This document shows, piece by piece, positions 1-5,857 of a stretch of DNA of 5,857 nucleotides. Numbering within the stretch: position 1 is the first letter of the stretch; each line of letters starts with the position of its first letter. The stretch spans positions 6,701 to 12,557 of the forward strand of contig JAQVGK010000043.1 in NCBI GenBank assembly GCA_028696755.1. Reading direction: 5' to 3'. This stretch comes from Bacteroidales bacterium (GTDB lineage Bacteria > Bacteroidota > Bacteroidia > Bacteroidales > ML635J-15). The position numbers and the translations under genes are program-made. Under the pieces are notes generated by a model. It ran no database searches, was not told where the DNA came from, and saw only the letters and a list, made by a program, of their open reading frames with translations.

Positions 1-1140
1 TTTTACCATATTATTAATGTCCTGTTTGCCAGATTCGACAGAGCTACGCTGACTAGTAACTACAAGGATTTTATTTCCGTCGAATTTTACCGAAGCTAGA
101 TTTGTAGAAGTTTCAACAAATCCAGGTATTGCTGGACTCCAAGCATGAACTCCGTGAGGACAAGCATAAAGAGCATTGGTAAGATTAACAAACGTAGCTT
201 GATCAACAACAAAAGCAGGCATTTCAGTTTTCTCAAGACTTAGTTTAATGTTTGGCTCAGTAATTTCTATTTCCTTTACCATATTTTTATTAAATAAGTC
301 GAAATCGGCTTTAATTTCAGAACCAAATTTTGAATCTGCAGTAAATACGAACTCTGCTTCGCGAGGGATTGCGTTACGTTTATTTCCACCATCAAAATTT
401 GCCAAACGTACACTATATTTTTCACAAATCAAATGCATAAAGCGATTTGCAATTTTGTTTGAATTGCCATATCCTTTATCAATTTCGTCGCCACTATGTC
501 CGCCTTTTAGACCGTTTACCACAAATTTATAAGCATTGTGTCCGGCTGGAACAGATTCTTTCGTAAAATTGAATGTGGCAACCAAATCAATTCCACCAGC
601 ACAACCAATAAAGATTTCGCCTTCGTCTTCAGAGTCCAAATTCAAAAGAATCTTAGAATTAAAAAATCCTTCTTGAATTTCGAATGCTCCGGTAAGACCA
701 GTTTCTTCGTCAACAGTAAACAAACACTCAATTGGTCCGTGAACAAGTGTATTATCGGTAAGAATAGCCATCTGAGCTGCCATTCCTATACCATCGTCGG
801 CACCAAGGGTTGTTCCTTTGGCTTTTACCCATTCTCCGTCAATCCATGGAGTGATAGGATCGTTATCGAAGTCAATTTTGGTATCTTTATTAGCTTCACA
901 AACCATATCCATGTGACTTTGCAGCAGAACAGATTTTTTATTTTCCATTCCTGGCGATGCAGGTTTTGTAATTAATACATTCCCAATAGCATCACGTTTT
1001 GCATTGAGATTATTTTTTGCTGCAAAATCGAGCAAAAAAGCAATAATTTTCTCTTCTTTCTTTGATGGGCGGGGCACCTGAGTGATCTGCTCAAAATACT
1101 GCCAAACATTTTTTGGCTCAAGATTACCTAAAATACTCAT
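1..1140 (-). CDS. pepD: PepD-type aminoacyl-histidine (cytosol non-specific) dipeptidase, M20 family, C-terminus cut by window edge
   Basis: Zinc-dependent cytoplasmic peptidase that hydrolyses Xaa-His and other dipeptides. The frame is open from the ATG at 1138-1140 to base 1, giving 380 residues; family members are about 480-490, so roughly 100 C-terminal residues lie outside. The M20 active site is visible: H76 and catalytic D78 in LLQSHMDMV, D115 in GTTLGADDGIG, catalytic E145 and metal-binding E146 in TVDEETGLTG, and D169 in LLNLDSEDEGEIFIGCAGG. Each sits four residues earlier than the described Vibrio PepD positions (80, 82, 119, 149, 150, 173), so the N-terminal alignment is essentially ungapped. 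The final metal-binding histidine, near residue 457 by that offset, is not in the window. The lid/dimerisation domain starts around residue 185 and carries GLKGGHSGDEI (H215). There is no signal peptide, as expected for a cytosolic enzyme. The start has no strong Shine-Dalgarno sequence, but the N-terminus matches family length. It is divergent from the lipoprotein gene and in no visible operon. Confidence 0.95.
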   Translation of the reverse strand, partial: MSILGNLEPKNVWQYFEQITQVPRPSKKEEKIIAFLLDFAAKNNLNAKRDAIGNVLITKPASPGMENKKSVLLQSHMDMVCEANKDTKIDFDNDPITPWIDGEWVKAKGTTLGADDGIGMAAQMAILTDNTLVHGPIECLFTVDEETGLTGAFEIQEGFFNSKILLNLDSEDEGEIFIGCAGGIDLVATFNFTKESVPAGHNAYKFVVNGLKGGHSGDEIDKGYGNSNKIANRFMHLICEKYSVRLANFDGGNKRNAIPREAEFVFTADSKFGSEIKADFDLFNKNMVKEIEITEPNIKLSLEKTEMPAFVVDQATFVNLTNALYACPHGVHAWSPAIPGFVETSTNLASVKFDGNKILVVTSQRSSVESGKQDINNMVK

Positions 1141-1200
1141 GATGTTTTATTTTTTGTTAATTTTGGATAAAATTAGATAATATTTTTTAAATAATAAAAT
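1141..1200. promoter_or_regulatory. Divergent intergenic region between pepD and the lipoprotein gene
   Basis: This 60 bp, almost entirely A/T spacer separates two divergently transcribed genes, so the promoters of both should lie in it or reach into the neighbouring coding ends. On the plus strand TAATTTTG at 1158-1165 matches the Bacteroidota -7 consensus TAnnTTTG and ends 35 bases before the lipoprotein ATG, a reasonable leader length. No TTTG-type -33 element is found 19-21 bases upstream, and such matches arise easily by chance in DNA this AT-rich. On the minus strand the nearest match for pepD is TAATTTTA, with one mismatch. No inverted repeat good enough for an operator was seen. Confidence 0.35.
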
Positions 1201-1851
1201 ATGTCAAAAACATTTATTGGAATTTTGGTTTTTATGCTCTTTGCAGCTGTGTTTTCTGCTTGTACTGAAGAAGAGAAAAATTCTTTTAGCGGAACAATTA
1301 CCGACATGTCATCTGGCGAACCAGTTTCGGGTGTTACGGTTTATCTGGATGGCGCAGTATTAAATTCAGGGAGCATAAACTCTACATTTCACGAATTGGC
1401 AGTTACAACTACTGGTAGTGATGGAAGATATTTTTTCGAGTGTGATCAGGATGCATACCTGAAATTCCGCATTAGAATTCAGAAAGATGGTTATCACGAC
1501 GATCTGCATGAGTTTGAGCCTGCCGACCAACTTGCAAACTACGATAATGATTATGAATTTGCAAAGGAGTCGTATTTACATGTTTCGGTTCTAAATGTAT
1601 TGCCGTACAATGACGACGATCAATTTAAAATCAGAGTAGAAGCTATAAACAACGCTTGTCAGATGTGTTGCAGCGGTGAATTTAGATATTTTTACGGAAC
1701 ATATACCGACACAAGTTTTTTCTGCAATACAGTAGGAGGAGACACTATTACACTTTATTCAATTTCAATTCACAACGATGAATCCATAATAAAATCAAAC
1801 AAAGTTTATTGCATGCCAGGCGATACAATGTTTTTTAATGCGTATTATTAG
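1201..1851 (+). CDS. Probable surface lipoprotein with carboxypeptidase-regulatory-like domain and cysteine-rich C-terminus, function unknown
   Basis: Not recognised as a named family. Residues 1-20 form a lipoprotein signal peptide: K3, then a hydrophobic run ending FSA before C21, the likely lipidated cysteine (F at -3 is less usual than L). The mature protein begins CTEEEK. Acidic residues at +2 to +4 resemble the lipoprotein export signal that sends Bacteroidota lipoproteins to the cell surface, so surface exposure is inferred. Residues about 29-100 read like a carboxypeptidase-regulatory/CnaB-type beta-sandwich: FSGTITDMSSGEPVSGVTVYLDG, then TTTGSDGRYFFE, then LKFRIRIQKDGY. Such domains are common in Bacteroidota outer-membrane proteins and usually act in binding or as structural modules. 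The rest (about 125-216) carries C153, C156, C157, C175 and C204, which could form disulfides, and ends in aromatic residues. No catalytic motif is evident. The ATG at 1201 is the only start that preserves the signal peptide, and no clear ribosome binding site precedes it. It converges with the kinase gene. Confidence 0.85.
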   Translation: MSKTFIGILVFMLFAAVFSACTEEEKNSFSGTITDMSSGEPVSGVTVYLDGAVLNSGSINSTFHELAVTTTGSDGRYFFECDQDAYLKFRIRIQKDGYHDDLHEFEPADQLANYDNDYEFAKESYLHVSVLNVLPYNDDDQFKIRVEAINNACQMCCSGEFRYFYGTYTDTSFFCNTVGGDTITLYSISIHNDESIIKSNKVYCMPGDTMFFNAYY

Positions 1852-1889
1852 GGTGAAATAATATCATTAGTCTAGCTGTCAAAATAATT

Positions 1890-4571
1890 CTACGAATAAG
1901 AAATTATTGGGAATTTGAAGTAAAAAGTACTACCTTTATTAACTTCAGATTCAACTCTTAATTGACCCCCTAGAATTTCGCTATAAGCTTTACAAATTGA
2001 TAGTCCCAAACCCGATCCACTGCTCGAAACCGAAAGTTTATTTTCTATTTGAACAAAGCGATTAAAAATCTTTTCAATATCGTCTTCAGAAATTCCAAGT
2101 CCGGTATCACTCACTCGCAATTCTATAAATGAATCATCGAAAATTTGATACCCGAATTTTACATATCCTTTTTCGGTAAACTTAAGAGCATTGCTAATAA
2201 GATTGGTAATGATTTGTTTAAGTTTGATTTTATCGGTAACGCAGATTAAACTGTTTTTACGTGCAAAATCTTCTAGAATCAGGCTTAAATCTCTATCTTT
2301 TGGAACCAGCCCAAGCATTTCGGAATAAATGTCGGCAAGTAAATCCTTGAAATTAAAAGTGTCTGTCTTTTTGGTGACTATTCCAGCCTCAATTTTCGAA
2401 ATCTCTATAATATCATTTAAAATTATTAGCAATTGATTACAACTATTTTCAATAATTTCAAGATATTCATGCTTTTCGGAATCGGTAACATCATCTTTTA
2501 GTAAATCGGTAAACCCAAGAATTGCATTCATTGGAGTGCGAATTTCGTGACTCATGTTAGCCAAAAATGCAGATTTAAGTTTATCACTTTCCTCTGCCTT
2601 GATTTTCGATAACTGTAAGTCGGATATCAAATTCATTCTTTCGGTAATATCGCGAACGACAGCAAGTGCTGTGTCATCGTTTAAATAAACCATTCTGGCA
2701 TCGAAATGCATGTTCCTTTCTTCAATTTCAAGAGCATAAGTGTATTTAACCATTTTGCCAGTGTTGAGAACACGTTGGATCTTCGATTTAGTCATTTCTG
2801 CCAAATAAGGCGGTAGAACTTCGTCGATATTTTTATTAAGAAAGTTCTCGGGTGCAGTAAGCAGTAAATCGGTGATGTTTGAATAAAAGTCAATTATATC
2901 CCCGTTTCCATTAAAAGTAAATAGGATGTCGGGCATGGCTTTAAGCAACGCCTCTTTATGAAGATTGAGTTTTTCGGCAATTTCTTTAGCCTCCAGGATT
3001 CTTTGTTCAGAAATTTTACGCTGAGAGATGTCGTGATAAATAGACTGATACGACTTATCAGGCATCTTTTTGGTGTGCATTTCGATAGGCAGAATACTAC
3101 CATCTGGACGAATTATGTCGCGCTGGTTAATTACGGTATAACCTTCTATCAATTTTCCAAACATTAAAGGTGATCTTTCGAGACTTTCTTGGGTAAAGAA
3201 GCCATCGCCAATGTGTAACCCGATTATTTCTTCTCGTTTTCGACCTAGTAATTCGCACATATAACTGTTTGCATCGGTTATTATACCTTCAGGCGATCCA
3301 GTTAAAATTCCACCAACGGCAAAATCAATAAGGTCTTTGTACTTGCGCTCGCTGGCTATAAGTTTTTGCTCAAAATCGTATCTTTCGCTAATATCCCTTA
3401 ACACAGCTATAACTACTTTTTTGCCAAAATAAAGTCCAGGGACAAGACTCACTTCCGATGGGAATTCAGTTCCATCAGAACGTTTACCCCAGAATTTAAG
3501 GAAGCTAAATTCGCCATAAAATGATTTTTCAATTTTTGAGTTTATTTCATCAAAATTGTTTTTATCTGATGCCGAGAGATATATAGGTGATTTTCCAATA
3601 AAGTAATTATGCTCGTAACCAAATACTTTTTCAGCAGTTTTATTAACATCTACAAAGCTTCCATCAAGGTTTTGGATAAAAATTGCTTCGTTAATACTAT
3701 TCAACATTCCTCGATAAGTTATTTCAGACATTCGTAGTTCATTTTCGGCAATTTTCCGCTCTGTTATGTCTGTAACAACAGTTACTAAATGAGTTTCTCC
3801 ATTTATGTCGAAAGGAAAAGTAAAGACTTCAACATTTATTTGATCTCCTGCTTCTGTAATAAATATTTCCTCTGTTAATCCTGCAACAGATTTATTCTTT
3901 GTTGAGTTTTCAACTCTGCCATACGACAATTTATGGTAATCAGGGTGTATATAATCAAAAATGCTTTTACCTATTAAATCTTCTTTTCTTTTAACTTTTA
4001 CAGCCTTTGCAATAGTTTCGTTAGCAAAAACTATTTTATAATCGCGATGAATTACCAACCCATTGGGTAGTAGTTCAATAAGCATTCTATATTTTTTTTC
4101 ACTCTCAAGTAAGGCAATTTCTTTTAACTTTCTTTCGGTAATATCTTCAACTGTACCTTCATAAAAAATAATATTTCCATCAGCATCTTTAATTGCTCGT
4201 GCGCTTTCGCGAATGTAAATTCTTTCGCCGTTCTTCTTCAACCATTGCGTTTCGTGACCTATTATAACTCCCTCATTTTCAATCTTTTCCTTAAATATTT
4301 TCCTATCTCTTTGCTCAATTAATTCGTCATCTTCGAGATTGTGAGATTGCATATCTTCGAGCGATTCGTAACCAAGCATTTTAACAAGAGGAAAATTTGC
4401 TTCAGTTACTTTTCCAACTGGTGTGGTCTGATAAACTCCAATTGTCGTATTCTGGAATATTGATTCAAGTCGATTTAATCGCATATTTAAAAGCTGATTC
4501 TGCTCCTGCAGTTCCTCCAATTGCTTCTCAAGGCTTTTCTCATTCTGACTATTGAAATCTTCTAGCGACAT
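1890..4571 (-). CDS. Soluble multi-PAS sensor histidine kinase (five PAS, HisKA, HATPase_c)
   Basis: Senses a signal through PAS domains, autophosphorylates on histidine and passes the phosphate to a separate response regulator. Residues 12-38 form a leucine-rich coiled coil. Five PAS/PAC units follow at about 36-147, 157-273, 283-397, 407-518 and 537-646, each ending in a DIT/DIS-x-R motif (EDITERK, TDITERK, RDISER, HDISQRK, RDITER). HisKA spans about 664-733 with the H-box FLANMSHEIRTP, phospho-acceptor H675 (codon at 2547-2549). HATPase_c covers about 777-890 with the N-box ITNLISNALKFT (N790, N794), the G1 box DTGLG (D822), the F-box IFNRF and the G2 box GSGLGL, so the core looks active. 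There is no transmembrane segment or signal peptide, so it should be cytoplasmic. No receiver or output domain is fused. No LOV cysteine motif is present, and the PAS array holds only one cysteine (C439), arguing against flavin-LOV or iron-sulfur sensing; the ligand is unknown. The ATG at 4569-4571 places the coiled coil at the N-terminus. Confidence 0.96.
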   Translation of the reverse strand: MSLEDFNSQNEKSLEKQLEELQEQNQLLNMRLNRLESIFQNTTIGVYQTTPVGKVTEANFPLVKMLGYESLEDMQSHNLEDDELIEQRDRKIFKEKIENEGVIIGHETQWLKKNGERIYIRESARAIKDADGNIIFYEGTVEDITERKLKEIALLESEKKYRMLIELLPNGLVIHRDYKIVFANETIAKAVKVKRKEDLIGKSIFDYIHPDYHKLSYGRVENSTKNKSVAGLTEEIFITEAGDQINVEVFTFPFDINGETHLVTVVTDITERKIAENELRMSEITYRGMLNSINEAIFIQNLDGSFVDVNKTAEKVFGYEHNYFIGKSPIYLSASDKNNFDEINSKIEKSFYGEFSFLKFWGKRSDGTEFPSEVSLVPGLYFGKKVVIAVLRDISERYDFEQKLIASERKYKDLIDFAVGGILTGSPEGIITDANSYMCELLGRKREEIIGLHIGDGFFTQESLERSPLMFGKLIEGYTVINQRDIIRPDGSILPIEMHTKKMPDKSYQSIYHDISQRKISEQRILEAKEIAEKLNLHKEALLKAMPDILFTFNGNGDIIDFYSNITDLLLTAPENFLNKNIDEVLPPYLAEMTKSKIQRVLNTGKMVKYTYALEIEERNMHFDARMVYLNDDTALAVVRDITERMNLISDLQLSKIKAEESDKLKSAFLANMSHEIRTPMNAILGFTDLLKDDVTDSEKHEYLEIIENSCNQLLIILNDIIEISKIEAGIVTKKTDTFNFKDLLADIYSEMLGLVPKDRDLSLILEDFARKNSLICVTDKIKLKQIITNLISNALKFTEKGYVKFGYQIFDDSFIELRVSDTGLGISEDDIEKIFNRFVQIENKLSVSSSGSGLGLSICKAYSEILGGQLRVESEVNKGSTFYFKFPIISYS

Positions 4572-4598
4572 TTAGGATATGGCTAATATTTTATTCAA

Positions 4599-4606
4599 CA
4601 AAAATA
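4599..4606 (-). promoter_or_regulatory. Candidate Bacteroidota -7 element for the histidine kinase gene
   Basis: Read on the minus strand, these bases are TATTTTTG, an exact match to TAnnTTTG, the -7 consensus used by the primary sigma factor of Bacteroidota. It lies 27 bases before the kinase ATG, giving a short leader. No TTTG sits 19-21 bases further upstream on that strand; the closest TTG-like triplet is only about 12 bases away. The -33 half is therefore missing and the call is tentative. Confidence 0.25.
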
Positions 4607-4648
4607 ATAAATAGCTCACAATTAACGTAGTAATGTTAAAAAATGTTT

Positions 4649-4661
4649 TGATATAATATTG
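4649..4661 (+). promoter_or_regulatory. Candidate promoter core for the GH3 gene
   Basis: The bases read TGATATAATATTG. They contain a TGnTATAAT extended -10-like sequence and an overlapping TAATATTG (4654-4661), one mismatch from the Bacteroidota -7 consensus TAnnTTTG. The element ends 46 bases before the GH3 ATG. There is no good -33 TTTG at the expected spacing, and a true Bacteroidota promoter would not need the E. coli-like form, so this is only a candidate. Confidence 0.25.
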
Positions 4662-4707
4662 TATTTATAAGCACAATTAAACATCTTGCACAACAAATAA
4701 AGAAATT

Positions 4708-5857
4708 ATGTGGAAATTGTCGGGAATAATATTTTTTACTGCTTTGCTTAGTTTTGCTAACCTGAGTCCAATTTTTGAACATTATATGCCGCAGAAAGAG
4801 CGTATAATCGAAGATCCTCCATTTTACAATGCTGATTCTGCATGGGTTGACTCTGTTATGAAAACCATGAGTCCAGATGAAAGAATTGCACAGCTATTTA
4901 TGGTTCAGGCATACTCTAATAAAGATTTAGCACATGAAAATTACATTAGCAATTTGATTTCTGAATATCATATTGGAGGCTTAATTTTTATGCAAGGCGG
5001 TCCTGGCAGACAGGTTCGACTGGTAAATAAATACCAAAGCCTTAGTAAGGTTCCGCTTTTAATTGCAATGGATGCCGAGTGGTCGCTAAGCATGCGACTC
5101 GACAGCACTGTTTTATATCCACGTCAAATGATGCTTGGTGCTATTCAAGATAATCAGCTTATCTACGAAATGGGCGAGGAGTTTGCTCGTCAGCTTAAAA
5201 GAACAGGTGTACATGTAAATTTTGCTCCTGTTTGCGATGTAAATAATAATCCGTCAAACCCAGTGATAAACGATAGGTCGTTTGGCGAAGACAAGTACAA
5301 CGTCGCGTTAAAATCTTATTACTACATGAAAGGCATGCAGGATCATGGAGTTTTGGCTACTGGCAAACATTTTCCTGGTCATGGCGATACAAATGTTGAC
5401 TCTCACAAAGCATTGCCAGTAATAAATCACAATCGAGACAGACTTGATAGCCTAGAACTTTATCCATTTCGTTATCTTACCGAAAAAGGAATAGGCTGCT
5501 ATATGGTAGCGCATCTTTTTGTTCCTGCAATTGATAGTTTAGATAGAACTCCCACAACGCTTTCGCCTAAGGCAGTTAAAGTATTACTTAAAGAAGAAAT
5601 TGGTTTTAAAGGTTTAGTTTTCACCGATGCTTTGAATATGGGAGGTGTTGCAAATCATTATAAGCCTGGCGAAGCAGATATAAAAGCTTTACTCGCTGGA
5701 AATGATATTTTATTATTCCCAAACGAGATTCCACTCGTGATGGGCGAAATTAGAAAAGCAATCGAACGTGGTGACATTACACAGGAAGAAATAGATTCAC
5801 GTTGTCGCAAGGTTTTAATGGCTAAATACCGGGCAGGATTAAACAAATTCGAACCAA
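4708..5857 (+). CDS. Exported GH3 beta-N-acetylhexosaminidase-like glycoside hydrolase (NagZ-related), C-terminus cut by window edge
   Basis: Retaining glycosidase of family GH3, probably removing beta-linked N-acetylglucosamine from chitobiose- or peptidoglycan-derived sugars. The frame stays open from the ATG at 4708 to the end (383 residues). Residues 5-19 are hydrophobic after K3, with no lipobox cysteine, so this is a Sec signal peptide or N-terminal anchor. The TIM barrel begins near residue 45. Visible motifs are MDAEW (D122, substrate binding), NFAPVCDVN (171-179), INDRSFGED (R190), GKHFPGHGDT (219-228, with K220 and H221), the acid/base dyad D231-S-H233 typical of NagZ-type enzymes, and FTDALNM with nucleophile D307. 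The usual DxEGG is replaced by DAEW, which I recall from Bacteroidota homologues. The barrel is nearly complete here; many Bacteroidota relatives run to about 1000 residues with a C-terminal serine hydrolase (beta-lactamase-like) module, which cannot be seen. An in-frame TAA at 4678-4680 excludes longer upstream extensions, and AAAGAA before the ATG is a weak ribosome binding site. Confidence 0.93.
   Translation, partial: MWKLSGIIFFTALLSFANLSPIFEHYMPQKERIIEDPPFYNADSAWVDSVMKTMSPDERIAQLFMVQAYSNKDLAHENYISNLISEYHIGGLIFMQGGPGRQVRLVNKYQSLSKVPLLIAMDAEWSLSMRLDSTVLYPRQMMLGAIQDNQLIYEMGEEFARQLKRTGVHVNFAPVCDVNNNPSNPVINDRSFGEDKYNVALKSYYYMKGMQDHGVLATGKHFPGHGDTNVDSHKALPVINHNRDRLDSLELYPFRYLTEKGIGCYMVAHLFVPAIDSLDRTPTTLSPKAVKVLLKEEIGFKGLVFTDALNMGGVANHYKPGEADIKALLAGNDILLFPNEIPLVMGEIRKAIERGDITQEEIDSRCRKVLMAKYRAGLNKFEP

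Larger units (their letters stand above)
4572..4707. promoter_or_regulatory. Divergent intergenic region between the PAS kinase and GH3 genes
   Basis: This 136 bp A/T-rich spacer must hold the start signals of both divergent genes. No small ORF, tRNA or hairpin terminator was seen. It contains a perfect 9-bp direct repeat, CACAATTAA, at 4617-4625 and 4672-4680, start-to-start 55 bp. A weak hairpin is possible from ATTGT (4657-4661 region) and ACAAT (4673-4677 region), with only a 5-bp stem. The repeat could be a regulator site or chance in AT-rich sequence. Candidate promoter cores on each strand are listed separately. Confidence 0.4.

Noticed and set aside
248..975. Two plus-strand open frames (248-532 and 538-975).
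   Set aside because: They lie antisense within pepD, whose minus-strand frame shows intact M20 active-site motifs throughout. Their translations have no recognisable domain and low-complexity composition.
1852..1889. Possible bidirectional terminator between the convergent lipoprotein and kinase genes.
   Set aside because: The 38 bp spacer is A/T-rich, but I could not find a stem of useful length followed by a T run on either strand.
2894..3167. Short open frames on both strands (2894-3103 minus, 2958-3167 plus).
   Set aside because: Both overlap the PAS4-PAS5 part of the kinase gene in other frames, and the kinase frame is continuous and well supported there.
2636..4145. A 16-bp perfect repeat (TTCTTTCGGTAATATC) at 2636-2651 and 4130-4145.
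   Set aside because: Both copies encode the DITER end of a PAC motif in the kinase (PAS5 and PAS1). The repeat follows from domain duplication and shared codons, not a mobile or regulatory element.
4657..4677. Hairpin ATTGT...ACAAT upstream of the GH3 gene as a regulatory RNA or attenuator.
   Set aside because: The stem is only 5 bp, A/T-rich, with a loop of about 10 bases or more, so it is too weak to call.
5658..5846. Minus-strand 62-residue open frame.
   Set aside because: It is antisense to the GH3 coding region, just downstream of the FTDALNM nucleophile motif, and has no independent support.

Overview
The window looks like ordinary chromosomal DNA from an AT-rich member of the Bacteroidota. 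The genus cannot be fixed; a marine or anaerobic Bacteroidales/Marinilabiliales-type genome would fit. The signs are low-GC A/T-rich intergenic DNA, start codons without a clear Shine-Dalgarno sequence, a lipoprotein with an acidic stretch right after its lipobox cysteine (the Bacteroidota surface-export pattern), a long multi-PAS histidine kinase, and a GH3 enzyme carrying DAEW where NagZ-type enzymes usually have DxEGG.

There are four genes. (1) Positions 1-1140, minus strand: a PepD-type aminoacyl-histidine dipeptidase (M20 family), N-terminal 380 residues, cut by the left edge. (2) Positions 1201-1851, plus strand: a 216-residue lipoprotein with a carboxypeptidase-regulatory-like beta-sandwich and a cysteine-rich C-terminal half, of unknown function, divergent from pepD across 60 bp. 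(3) Positions 1890-4571, minus strand: an 893-residue soluble histidine kinase with five PAS domains plus HisKA and HATPase_c, convergent with the lipoprotein gene. (4) Positions 4708-5857, plus strand: the first 383 residues of an exported GH3 beta-N-acetylhexosaminidase-like enzyme, cut by the right edge and divergent from the kinase across 136 bp.

No gene shares an operon with another inside the window, since every neighbouring pair is divergent or convergent. PepD (cytoplasmic dipeptide hydrolysis) and the GH3 enzyme (probable cleavage of GlcNAc-containing glycans or muropeptides outside the cytoplasm) could both serve nutrient or cell-wall turnover, but nothing in the sequence ties them together. 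The kinase has no receiver domain, and no response regulator gene is visible. I found no tRNA, rRNA, CRISPR array, insertion sequence or convincing terminator hairpin, and no evidence of an undescribed system. The least explained gene is the lipoprotein.
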